Source: Phycisphaerales bacterium (lineage in GTDB: Bacteria; Planctomycetota; Phycisphaerae; Phycisphaerales; UBA1924). Taken from it: DNA of 48,168 bases. How positions within the stretch are numbered: position 1 is the first letter of the stretch; every line of letters begins with the position of its first letter. This document shows positions 1 through 7,593 of this stretch, piece by piece. The translations under genes and the position numbers were made by a program. The DNA lies in contig JADLCM010000046.1 of the NCBI GenBank assembly GCA_020847175.1, positions 1-48,168 on the forward strand, read 5' to 3'. The notes under the pieces are model-generated. The model saw only the letters and a program-made list of their open reading frames with translations, was not told where the DNA came from and searched no databases.

Positions 1-115
1 CGGTCATGGATTCTCCAATGGGATGGAGGTCGTGGGGGAAGATGTCGCGGACGAAATTGCCTTGGCCGAGCCACACGAGCGGCGGGCCGGTTGAACGGGG
101 AAGCGTGGTGCTCAC
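1..115 (-). CDS. Partial ORF coupled to the DUF1580 gene
   Basis: An open frame starts at GTG 115-113 and runs without a stop off the left edge of the window (38 codons visible). Its start codon overlaps the stop of the upstream DUF1580 gene in a GTGA arrangement, which usually means translational coupling and argues that it is real. The visible N-terminus (VSTTLPRSTGPPLVWLGQGN, then FVRDIFPHDLHPIGESM) matches no family I recognise. It would be the next gene of the integrative element. The call rests on the coupling and open frame only. Confidence 0.4.
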   Translation of the reverse strand, partial: MSTTLPRSTGPPLVWLGQGNFVRDIFPHDLHPIGESMT

Positions 116-522
116 AGGCCCGCCTCCTCGAGTTCTCGCTCCGCTTGGTCGTGGCGACGGCGGGCGTCATCGCGCGCGGTTTCGCGCGAACGCCTGCTGC
201 GGCAGTGCGGTGTGGGGGCAGTGACCTCCGCGGCTTGTTCACCACGCTCGAAGTGGGCCGCGTCCGCCTCGGCAAGAGCGAGGCCGAAGGCGCTCAGCCA
301 TTGGCGCGTGGTGTAGATGCGGGAGCCGAAGCGCACGTGCTTGAGCCGCACGCGCTGCCCCGAGGCCGCCTTGACGCCCTCGCGGCACCACCGCCACACG
401 CAGTTCGGCGAAGGCCGCCCCGGGGCGAGCTTCGCCGCCTGCGAAAGCGTGATATGCTCCTCCGCAACAGGCGCCTCATCGCTCCCGTCCGTTGCTTTTC
501 CGATCGAGTCTTGCTGGAACAC
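112..522 (-). CDS. DUF1580 helix-turn-helix protein, excisionase-like
   Basis: A 136-residue protein whose first ~75 residues match the planctomycete DUF1580 pattern: EEHITLSQAAKLAPGRPS, then a W-R-W recognition-helix segment (VWRWCREGVK) and the wing-like RFGSRIYTTRQWL. DUF1580 proteins are small MerR/excisionase-like DNA-binding proteins commonly found beside planctomycete integrases. The C-terminal ~50 residues are charged and low in complexity (RRSRETARDDARRRHDQAERELEE), probably helical. It lies about 2.2 kb from the integrase, across the DUF4209 gene. Inferred role: directionality factor or repressor of the element; the repeats at 606-629 are a plausible binding site. The family call is fairly firm, the role is inference. 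Confidence 0.75.
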   Translation of the reverse strand: MFQQDSIGKATDGSDEAPVAEEHITLSQAAKLAPGRPSPNCVWRWCREGVKAASGQRVRLKHVRFGSRIYTTRQWLSAFGLALAEADAAHFERGEQAAEVTAPTPHCRSRRSRETARDDARRRHDQAERELEEAGL

Positions 523-605
523 GTGGAACTCCTCGCTCGTCTGACCCGGCCCTCACGGGGCTCGGGCTGCTTGCGATGGGGGAAGAATCCACGCTGTTTT
601 GCGGC

Positions 606-721
606 GGTAACTCGGTAACTGGAGTTACCGCACCGGCCACGGACGACGACAGCCCTCGCGGAACGAGAGGGCCATTGAAAACGCGAAGTCTTTTTGCTGG
701 GCGGGCCGCGCGGTAACTCGG
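606..721. promoter_or_regulatory. Repeated GGTAACT boxes with an inverted repeat; candidate operator
   Basis: In the 347-bp space between the divergent DUF1580 and DUF4209 genes, GGTAACT occurs at 606-612 and 614-620. The second copy is followed after GG by its exact inverse AGTTACC (623-629), making a 7-bp inverted repeat. The longer form GGTAACTCGG at 606-615 recurs at 712-721. No protein-coding pattern is seen here. Position between divergent element genes and the mix of direct and inverted copies suggest a regulator or excisionase binding array. Confidence 0.45.
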
Positions 722-857
722 AGGTGGAGGCACCCGCTACCCCCCACGCTCGCGGGTCCGAGGGCCGGGTTGGCCTCAGTACTCAACACGACTGCGATTC
801 GCTCCCTAGGCACTCTCGGTCGATCGCAGGCCTTCTGCGTGACGCCAGGGAACTCGG

Positions 858-863
858 GATAAT
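858..863 (+). promoter_or_regulatory. -10 box for a possibly leaderless transcript of the DUF4209 gene
   Basis: GATAAT at 858-863 ends 6 nt before the ATG at 870, so the predicted +1 falls on or next to the start codon. No Shine-Dalgarno sequence lies at normal spacing. The -35 region is not convincing (TTCTGC at 833-838 would leave a 19-nt spacer). Confidence 0.5.
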
Positions 864-869
864 CATGCC

Positions 870-2678
870 ATGCCATTGACACCTCCGCCCGAAGTGACCG
901 CCGTCCTAGCCGAGTTCGACGCCCGCACGGATACGTTCGAGGTGATGGATGTTCAGCACGCTGTGGACAAGGCCGTGCCCGACTGGAAGGCACTCGCGCC
1001 GGACGCGCAGCAAGCAGCTTGGGCAGAGTGGGCGGCCTTCGACTTCAGCACTCACGAAGCGTCGGATGGTGGCCCCTGGAAAACGTACTTCCAACCGATG
1101 ATGACTGTGGGTGAGGGCGACGGAATGCGATGCCGCCCTGATCTGCGCCGGGCTGATGCGGCGGTCATCGAATACTGGTCCGCACGCGCCCATGACGCGA
1201 AGCATCCGGTGCTGAAGGCGCGATACGCCGACTTGGTGTGGGACACCACGAAGTGCGTGACGAAGGGAAAGCCGGGGATTGAGTTCGCCCGGCTTGCCAT
1301 CGACAACTACGTTGCCGCCGCGAAGTTGGACGACGGATCGTCCTGGGGCGACACGCACGAGAGCGTCGGGCGAGCGCTCACGCTCGCGTTGAGCGTAAAG
1401 GACAAGGTGCGCATCGAGCAGGCCGTGAACGCGACCATCGATTACGTTGACCGCACAGCCAGCGATGACAAGCTCGGCACCTACTGCTACCTGTTCGACA
1501 ACCTGCTGCCGCCGGATAAGGGGCCGGAACTGTCCGAGGACCTGGAGCGCAGCATCGTTGAACGCATGGAGAAGAAGTTCGCCGAGATGACCACGCCCGG
1601 CGGTCAGTGGGACGTTGATCCCCACAGCCCGCAGAGCATCGGCCTTCGGCTCGCGGCCTACTACCAGCGCAAGAACAGACCCGAGGATCGGGTTCGCATC
1701 CTCCGGGCGATTGGACAGGCATTCGAGCGCCGGGCGAAGATGGGTGATGCGATGACCGGCGTGATGTTCCTGGAGACGGCGCGCGAGACCTACGCCCAAG
1801 CCGGGCTGAAAGAGGAAGCCGAGCGGGTCCAGTTCGACGCGCAGAAAGTGGCTCCCGACGCGGTGAAGCAGCTTGTGCCCATGACCGTGAAGCACGAGGT
1901 GAAGAAGGAAGACGTGGACAAGTTCTGTGCGATGCTCACCGAAGGCGGCAGCATGGAGGTGGCACTGTCACGGCTGGCGGTGAGCTTCGTTCCCGATCAA
2001 CAGGACTTGGCCGACGAGGTAGCGGAACGCGCGAAGAAGTTCCCGCTTCAGGCCCTATTCACCCCCAAGATCATCGACGAAAGCCACATCAAGGCCGACA
2101 TCGGGGACGAGTCTGGCGACCCGGACGGGAAGATGGTCCATGAGACATCCCGACACATCCAGTTCTCTGCGCCTTGGATCGGCTGGGGGTTCGATCACCT
2201 GTTCGCCAACGGACTGACCGCGGCGCACATCGTTGACTTCGTTCGCCTGTCGCCATTGTTCACTGAGGATCGAATCCCGCTGATCCGGCGCGCGGTCGAG
2301 GCGCACATCTTGGGCGACTTCATCCAGACCGTTCACGTTCTGGTGCCGCAGATTGAGCGGGCAGTGGTCAACATCGCCCGCCACGCGGGCAAGTCCACCG
2401 TGAAGCCCTTCCAGAGCGGCAAGGGGGTCATGCAGTCGAAGAACCTGCAAGATGCTCTGGAGCGAGACGAGGCCGTGAAAGTCATCCTGGGCGAGAACTT
2501 GCGGATGTACCTGCTCTCCACGCTGGCCCACAACAAGGGGTTGAACATCCGCAACGAGGTCTGCCACGGCCTCTGGACTACAGACCAGTTCACGAAGACC
2601 GCGAGCGAACGTGTGCTTCATATCCTGCTGTCGGTGTCGATGCTGCGGGCGAAGTCCAAACCGGCCGCCGCGACCTGA
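870..2678 (+). CDS. DUF4209 domain protein, HEPN-like RNxxxHG motif
   Basis: A 602-residue cytosolic protein without signal peptide or membrane segments. The C-terminal ~100 residues carry the DUF4209 hallmark RNxxxHG as RNEVCHG (Arg561, His566), followed by a helical segment (ERVLHILLSVSML). The spacing R-x4-H equals the catalytic motif of HEPN-fold RNases, so RNase activity is plausible but not shown. The first ~450 residues look all-helical and repeat-like (YYQRKNRPEDRVRILRAIGQ, ETARETYAQAGLKEEAERVQ). It is the only large cargo gene visible in the element, between the DUF1580 protein and the integrase, a position typical of defence or toxin cargo. The ATG at 870 has a -10 box just upstream and no SD. 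The domain call is good; a defence role is inference. Confidence 0.7.
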   Translation: MPLTPPPEVTAVLAEFDARTDTFEVMDVQHAVDKAVPDWKALAPDAQQAAWAEWAAFDFSTHEASDGGPWKTYFQPMMTVGEGDGMRCRPDLRRADAAVIEYWSARAHDAKHPVLKARYADLVWDTTKCVTKGKPGIEFARLAIDNYVAAAKLDDGSSWGDTHESVGRALTLALSVKDKVRIEQAVNATIDYVDRTASDDKLGTYCYLFDNLLPPDKGPELSEDLERSIVERMEKKFAEMTTPGGQWDVDPHSPQSIGLRLAAYYQRKNRPEDRVRILRAIGQAFERRAKMGDAMTGVMFLETARETYAQAGLKEEAERVQFDAQKVAPDAVKQLVPMTVKHEVKKEDVDKFCAMLTEGGSMEVALSRLAVSFVPDQQDLADEVAERAKKFPLQALFTPKIIDESHIKADIGDESGDPDGKMVHETSRHIQFSAPWIGWGFDHLFANGLTAAHIVDFVRLSPLFTEDRIPLIRRAVEAHILGDFIQTVHVLVPQIERAVVNIARHAGKSTVKPFQSGKGVMQSKNLQDALERDEAVKVILGENLRMYLLSTLAHNKGLNIRNEVCHGLWTTDQFTKTASERVLHILLSVSMLRAKSKPAAAT

Positions 2679-2721
2679 TCCGCCACTGCGCACGCCGGAT
2701 GGGCGGTCGGCGGCTCGGGCC

Positions 2722-4086
2722 TCACCCTACCAACCGCATGATCTCAGCCACCTTCGACTGGTCCCGCTCGGCGTAGACGGCGTCCGTGACGCGGGCGCTC
2801 GCGTGCCCGAGCACCAGGGCCGAGGCCTCGAGGCCGTGCTCCCGCCGGTAGAGCGTCGCGGCCGTGTGGCGGAGCTGGTACGGGAACCACCGATGCTCCT
2901 TCCGCCAGGCGTCCAGGGCCGCCTTGAGGCCGGTCGAAGCGAGGCGCTTCCGCCATGCCTCCCGCGTCTCATCGTCGCGCTTGGCCAGCGGGGCGGGCGG
3001 CGGGAAGGCCACGTCGCAGGCGTACTGCACGGCCCGGTAGTACGCCCGCGCGTCGTAGCGGTCGCCTGCGGTCTTTTTCGGCTCGGCCTTGCGGTTGGTC
3101 CCGGCCCGGTTGCCGCACGAGAGCGGCGTCTTCCGCGCCGCGGCCCGTGTCGCCCGCCGCTCCGCGTCCGCCTCGGCGGGGCAGAAGAGGTACGCGCCCG
3201 GCGGGCGGTCCATGAACCGCTCAAGCACCGCGTGTGCCTTGGGGCCGAGGAAGAGCACGCGGTCGTGCCCCATGTACTGCGTCTTGTGCCGCTCGGGGCG
3301 GACCACCCAGACCCCGTCGCCGCCGGAGGTGTCGATGTCGCACTGGCGCAGGCTGAGCACCTCGTCGGGGCGGGCTCCGGTGAGCAGCTGCAACCGCACG
3401 GCTGTGACGACCGGGCTCGCCAAATACGGCAGCGTCTGCTCGACCACCTCGACCGGCACGGGTTTCACGACCCGCCCCGCCCGCGCCTCGCAGCGCCCGG
3501 GCTTGAGCGGGTCCACCGCCAGGAGTTCCACCCTCACGCTCGCGGAGACGATCTCCTGCGACGCGGCCCACCTGAAGAGCCGGCACAGCCGCCGCACCTG
3601 CGCGTTGGTGTAGGTAACGCCCCAGCCGCGCCGGCCGCTCTCCTCGTCCTCGCGGATCATCTCGTCGCGGAGCCGCTGCAGCCGCCTCGGCCCGAACGCC
3701 GACGCGGGCGTCGAGCCATAGGAGCGGCGTAGGAGCCGGATGAGGGCCTTGAAGTGCCCCTGCTCGTTCTCGTTGAACTGCGGTGCCCGCATCCGCCAGA
3801 ATCGGGCGCACAGCTCGGAGATGGTGATTCCGCCAGTACCGTCCGGCCCCCCATCGCCGCCCGGCCCGCCAGCGCCGGGCTTCTCGAAGTCCGGGTCGAT
3901 GAGGCGGCGGCCGTTGGCCTCCCACTCGGCGACCACACGGTGGTACAACTCGCGGCTCTCGGGCGAGCCGTACTCGCCCAGCCAGTAATCCCGCCGCCGC
4001 TTGGTCGCGGCGTCGGTCAGGGTGACGATGGCCTGGTTGCGGTCGTGGCGCTTGCGATATCCCGGGGTCTTCGGCATGGGGCACAT
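2722..4086 (-). CDS. Tyrosine recombinase / integrase
   Basis: A 454-residue phage-type integrase. With M1 at 4086 the catalytic residues are Arg239 (TGARPDEVL), Lys268 (RHKTQY), Arg406 in PYQLRHTAAT, His428 (LGHASARVTD) and nucleophile Tyr438 (VYAERD). The usual first His of the HxxR box is Tyr403. The N-terminal ~60 residues (YRKRHDRNQAIVTL and following) fit an arm-binding domain, followed by a core-binding domain. ATG 4086 is preferred because GGGAG lies 7 nt upstream; ATG 4077 is in frame but too far from it. The gene reads away from the 3' end of tRNA-Asp, the standard layout of a tRNA-targeting element. The SD lies inside one arm of a perfect palindrome (4095-4122). Confidence 0.92.
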   Translation of the reverse strand: MCPMPKTPGYRKRHDRNQAIVTLTDAATKRRRDYWLGEYGSPESRELYHRVVAEWEANGRRLIDPDFEKPGAGGPGGDGGPDGTGGITISELCARFWRMRAPQFNENEQGHFKALIRLLRRSYGSTPASAFGPRRLQRLRDEMIREDEESGRRGWGVTYTNAQVRRLCRLFRWAASQEIVSASVRVELLAVDPLKPGRCEARAGRVVKPVPVEVVEQTLPYLASPVVTAVRLQLLTGARPDEVLSLRQCDIDTSGGDGVWVVRPERHKTQYMGHDRVLFLGPKAHAVLERFMDRPPGAYLFCPAEADAERRATRAAARKTPLSCGNRAGTNRKAEPKKTAGDRYDARAYYRAVQYACDVAFPPPAPLAKRDDETREAWRKRLASTGLKAALDAWRKEHRWFPYQLRHTAATLYRREHGLEASALVLGHASARVTDAVYAERDQSKVAEIMRLVG

Positions 4087-4094
4087 CCCGAAAC

Positions 4095-4122
4095 TCCCGC
4101 GCGGTGCGCGCACCGCGCGGGA
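4095..4122. promoter_or_regulatory. Perfect 28-bp palindrome at the integrase ribosome-binding site
   Basis: Positions 4095-4122 are an exact inverted repeat with no loop: 14-nt arms beginning TCCCGCGCGG and centred on GCGCGC. One arm contains the complement of the integrase GGGAG Shine-Dalgarno. In DNA it could be an operator; in the mRNA it would fold into a strong hairpin hiding the ribosome-binding site. Confidence 0.7.
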
Positions 4123-4157
4123 ATCGTCTCGAGCTGCGCCCCCGACCATCGGGGGGT

Positions 4158-4193
4158 ATCCGTAACCTACGGATTCAGCAAGGCTTATCTAAG

Positions 4194-4194
<1 letters not shown>
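4158..4194. other. Two short inverted repeats between integrase and tRNA-Asp; candidate att region
   Basis: ATCCGTA (4158-4164) pairs with TACGGAT (4168-4174) around a 3-nt loop, and GCTTA (4183-4187) pairs with TAAGC (4190-4194) around TC. The second abuts the last base of tRNA-Asp. Such small inverted repeats at the tRNA/integrase border are typical integrase core or arm sites. A second copy of the tRNA end was not found in 1-4190, so the partner att site would be left of the window. Confidence 0.4.
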
Positions 4195-4267
<73 letters not shown>

Positions 4268-4683
4268 GAAATTGTCGCGCCCCATCATTCAACGTCGCCC
4301 GACCAAAGCTCGGCGGGGTCGCCGACTCCAATCGTGCGCGGCGGCTGGTTCACCCCTGCCGCCCTGCCTGGCGCTCCCAGCCACCCTCCAAGCCGGGTCG
4401 CTCACGCGGCCCGACTCATCAGCGCGACCGGACGCACCACCCCCGGGGGCGCATCCCGAAGGCTCGCAAAAGGTAGGGCCCAATCCGCGAGTGTCAAGTC
4501 AGGCCGAGACGCTGCGTGCGCCAGAGCCCGCGGCGTCCCCATCCCCCCACACAACCGCGTGCGAATCGCCGATTCGCGGACCTTCCCGTTCGCCCCGGCG
4601 TGCGCTCGGGTGAGCCTCGATCGCCGCGTCGGTCCGCGCTTCGATGAGCCCTCCGCGAGCCCTCTGCGAGCGCCCGCTCAGCC
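4268..4683. other. Intergenic region with no gene seen
   Basis: This 416-bp stretch lies between tRNA-Asp and the end of the HEAT lipoprotein gene. Open frames here have no recognisable domain, no SD-supported start and low-complexity Arg/Gly/Pro-rich translations. It must hold the tRNA-Asp promoter, but no convincing -35/-10 pair was identified. Confidence 0.6.
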
Positions 4684-5754
4684 TCAATCCGCGCCCCCCG
4701 CAATCGCCCCCGCGGCCGCGATCCGCACCAGCCCGTCGTCATCACCCAGCAGCCGCCGGAGCGACCCGAGGTCGTCCGTACGGCCCACCCGCCCGAACAC
4801 GTGCGCGGCCTGCGCGCGCAGCACCGCCGACTCCGATCGTTCGAACTCCTGCGCCACGATCCATCCGTCGCGCCGCCCCAGTTTGGCCAGCGCCGCCGCC
4901 GCGCCCAGGCGCACCTCGGCGGGCATCCGGCCCCCGTTCTCGTCGCTCCACGCCAGCAGGTTGACGATGTCCGGCACGCTGCGCCGGCTCCCGACTTCAC
5001 CGAGTATCTGCACCGCCAGGGCCGCGGCCTCGAGGTCCTCGGGCGCCGCCACCAGCAGCGCCGAATGGAGCGTTGAAATCTGCGACTGATCGCCCAGCTT
5101 GTAAAGAGCCTCGGCGATCTGCAACTGGAGCAGTCGTACCTCGATCGGCGAGGCCCGGGGTACGTCCACGCCCGCTGCCTGGCGCAGCATCGGGATCGCG
5201 CTCGCGTTCCCCAGTTCTCCCAGCAGGTACGCCGCGTGCGCCCGCGCCCGCGTGCTGTTTGAGCCGTTGAGCACCTGCGCCAGCGGCCCGAGGTCGCGCG
5301 ATGGGTCGCAGCGCCCCAGCGCGAACACCGCGCTCGCTCGCACGAACTCCGATTCATCCGTCGTCAGCGGCTCAACCAGCGCCGCCAGTTCGCACCGGCG
5401 CAGTCGTCCCACCAGCGCCGCCGCGACCGCCCGCACCCCCGGGTTCGCATCCGCGAGCGCCGATGGCAGCAGCGGCACCAGGCGCGTCGGCGTCGAGGCC
5501 AGCGCCTCCAGCGCGTTCGCCCGCATCTGCGGCATCGGGTCGCTCGCCCCGCGCACCAGCGCCTCGAGCGCCTGCTCCCGCAGCGCGGAGCGTTCGACCG
5601 CGCTGAGCACCGGCTCCGCCGCCGGCCCCGGCGCGGCAACCTGCTGCGCCGCCGGGCGCACCGCTGCCTTGTTCTCCGGGGCGCTGCACCCGGCCAGGTG
5701 GCCGACCACGAGCCCCGCCGCACCCGCCGACACCATCATCCGCGCACGCCGCAT
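4684..5754 (-). CDS. HEAT-repeat lipoprotein
   Basis: A 356-residue protein starting at ATG 5754, which has AAGGAG 6 nt upstream; longer in-frame starts lack this. The N-terminus MRRARMMVSAGAAGLVVGHLAGCSA is a lipoprotein signal with lipobox LAGC. After a short Pro/Ala linker come HEAT/PBS-lyase-like helical repeats, each with the pattern VRAxAAxALGxLG (for example ADANPGVRAVAAALVGRL, SEFVRASAVFALGRC and ARAHAAYLLGELGNASAIP). These build superhelical protein-binding scaffolds, here facing the periplasm. It follows lnt, whose product completes lipoprotein acylation, with 58 bp between. The specific partner is unknown. Confidence 0.8.
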   Translation of the reverse strand: MRRARMMVSAGAAGLVVGHLAGCSAPENKAAVRPAAQQVAAPGPAAEPVLSAVERSALREQALEALVRGASDPMPQMRANALEALASTPTRLVPLLPSALADANPGVRAVAAALVGRLRRCELAALVEPLTTDESEFVRASAVFALGRCDPSRDLGPLAQVLNGSNSTRARAHAAYLLGELGNASAIPMLRQAAGVDVPRASPIEVRLLQLQIAEALYKLGDQSQISTLHSALLVAAPEDLEAAALAVQILGEVGSRRSVPDIVNLLAWSDENGGRMPAEVRLGAAAALAKLGRRDGWIVAQEFERSESAVLRAQAAHVFGRVGRTDDLGSLRRLLGDDDGLVRIAAAGAIAGGAD

Positions 5755-5812
5755 GAATCGCTCCTTGCCGCCGTCGGTTCGCACCCCGGGGCCACGCTTT
5801 CGCCAGGACGTT

Positions 5813-7573
5813 CTACCCATCGGCCCGACACCTTCTCCCGCAATACGAACCGGCGAGGAGCAGGATCGTGCCACCCGCCGGAATCCAGGTCCACACGTTC
5901 CCGACGGCCCGGAACGGCGTGACGCGGTACGCCCCGGAAACCCCGAATACTTCCGCCCCATCCACCCGCACCCCCATCGCTCGCTGCACGTGCCCGTCGG
6001 GTTCGATCACGCACGAAATCCCGGTGTTCGCCGCGCGGACCAGCGGCACGCCGAGCTCGACCGCCCGCCAGCGCGCGCACAACAGGTGATGTTCCCGAGA
6101 AGAATCTGCTGTCCCGAACCACCCGTCGTTGGTCAGGTTGATGATGAGGTCGCCCGGCTTCCCAGCGCCCCCGAGCAGATGCGAACGCACGACCCCGGCG
6201 TTCGTCGCCTCGAAGCACACCGGCGTCGCGATCACGCGCCCGCCCACCTCGAACCGCACCGGCTCGGTCCCCGGCGCAAGGTCAAAGGTCATGCCTCCCG
6301 CCCCGAGGGCCAGCAACTTCCGCTCCAGCCAGGGCCACGCCGACACGTACGGCATCACCTCGCCGAAGGGCGTCAGTACGCGCTTGTCGTAGCGCCTCGG
6401 CTCCACTCGCCCTTCGCGAACCTCGAACACGCTGTTGTACCGTGCCCCGACCCGCCAGTCGAACTGCGGCCCCTGCGCAAACACCACATCATCCTGGCCC
6501 GCAGCGCCCACCAGCATGGGCACCCCGGCGCTGCGCTGCGTCGCTAGCAGCTCGTCCGCGAACCACCGGATGTTTCGCGCTTCAACCGGGAACTTCGACC
6601 GCACGGCCTCCAGCGCTTCGAGCGCCGGGCTGTCGAGCATGAACCCCGGGAACATGGTCTCCGGCCACACGATCACCTCGGCGCCCTCGGCCGCCGCCTC
6701 GCGCGAGAGGGCCTGCATCCGGCGCAGGTCCGCGATCCGTTGCTCCAGGCTCCACCCGATCTTGTTCGACTGCGGCACGTTGGTCTGCACCACTCCGACC
6801 CGCAGCGCTGCGCACGCGTGCTCGGGCGTTCGCGAAGCAAGCCACGCGCCACCCCACACGACGAGCGGCGCCGCGAGCCAAGCGCTCGGCCTGCGCCGGC
6901 GCACGCTCTCCCACGCCGCGCACGCGATCAGCGCCGCCCACAGGCTCATCAGGTACGCCCCGCCCGTCGCCCCGATGGGCCGGGCCAGCCCGCTCCACTC
7001 GATCAGCGGGTGCCCGAGCAGGAACCATGCATACCCGTGGAACGCGACCTCACCCCGAAGCACCTCGAGTCCGACCCAGATCGTCGCCGCCGCCAGGATC
7101 CGCGGCGTCCTTCCTCCGGTCCATCCACACTCCGTGTGGGGATTCCGCAGTTCCCCACCCCCAGCGCTCGACCCTCTCACCCCCCCCCGGTCCCCCCGGG
7201 GGCGCGCGCCCGCATCCCCGACCCGCGCCAGCGTCCACACGAACGCGCCCGCCCACATGGAGAGGTACACCGCCAGCGGCACATACCCCGCCGCCGACAC
7301 GTCACGCACCCAGGCCTGCGATCCGAGCCAGAACGGCAGCGCGCCCAGCGTCGCGCCGAGGGCCCGCAGCACGCGCGATCCCTGCGCTTCCGCCGCCCAC
7401 ACGAGCGGCAGCATCGCCAGGGGCGCCAGGTACCACGCCCCGACCGGCGCAAACGCCAGCGCCGTGATCCCCGCGTACCCCAGGCCGCCCGCCGCGCCGG
7501 CGCCCAGTGCCCGTGTGCGCGGCGCCCGGGCCCGCGGCTCCTTCACGGGCTTCGGCCCCTTGCGTTCAGGCAT
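5813..7573 (-). CDS. lnt: Apolipoprotein N-acyltransferase
   Basis: A 586-residue inner-membrane protein that adds the third acyl chain to lipoproteins. Hydrophobic segments fill the first ~250 residues, then a nitrilase-fold domain carries the catalytic triad Glu305 (IVWPETMFPG), Lys397 (RYDKRVLTPFGE) and Cys453 (ATPVCFEATN), plus the family motif INLTNDGWFG. ATG 7573 has GGGAGG 6 nt upstream and lies 20 bp after accD. Residues ~119-158 form an unusual Gly/Arg-rich insert between membrane segments; its DNA contains a copy of the window's dispersed hairpin repeat and a run of nine C. At 586 residues it is longer than typical ~500-residue Lnt, in line with the insert. Confidence 0.93.
   Translation of the reverse strand: MPERKGPKPVKEPRARAPRTRALGAGAAGGLGYAGITALAFAPVGAWYLAPLAMLPLVWAAEAQGSRVLRALGATLGALPFWLGSQAWVRDVSAAGYVPLAVYLSMWAGAFVWTLARVGDAGARPRGDRGGVRGSSAGGGELRNPHTECGWTGGRTPRILAAATIWVGLEVLRGEVAFHGYAWFLLGHPLIEWSGLARPIGATGGAYLMSLWAALIACAAWESVRRRRPSAWLAAPLVVWGGAWLASRTPEHACAALRVGVVQTNVPQSNKIGWSLEQRIADLRRMQALSREAAAEGAEVIVWPETMFPGFMLDSPALEALEAVRSKFPVEARNIRWFADELLATQRSAGVPMLVGAAGQDDVVFAQGPQFDWRVGARYNSVFEVREGRVEPRRYDKRVLTPFGEVMPYVSAWPWLERKLLALGAGGMTFDLAPGTEPVRFEVGGRVIATPVCFEATNAGVVRSHLLGGAGKPGDLIINLTNDGWFGTADSSREHHLLCARWRAVELGVPLVRAANTGISCVIEPDGHVQRAMGVRVDGAEVFGVSGAYRVTPFRAVGNVWTWIPAGGTILLLAGSYCGRRCRADG
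7113..7142 (-). repeat. Dispersed hairpin repeat, copy inside lnt
   Basis: Read on the minus strand this copy has CCACAC / GTGTGG arms (7125-7130, 7134-7139) around a GGA loop, followed by TGGACCGG in place of the GGTACCCGG tail of other copies. It is translated in the lnt frame as part of the segment ELRNPHTECGWTGG. Other copies are at 9972-10000, 19250-19308, 33611-33639 and 39073-39178. Confidence 0.65.
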
Positions 7574-7593
7574 GCCGCGCCTCCCTGCGCCGC

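Noticed and set aside
2611..3732. Plus-strand open frame antisense to the integrase
   Set aside because: Low-complexity translation without motifs; the minus strand has a complete tyrosine recombinase.
4289..4483. Minus-strand small ORF upstream of tRNA-Asp
   Set aside because: Gly/Arg/Ala-rich with no SD or recognisable motif; position suggests promoter DNA of the tRNA.
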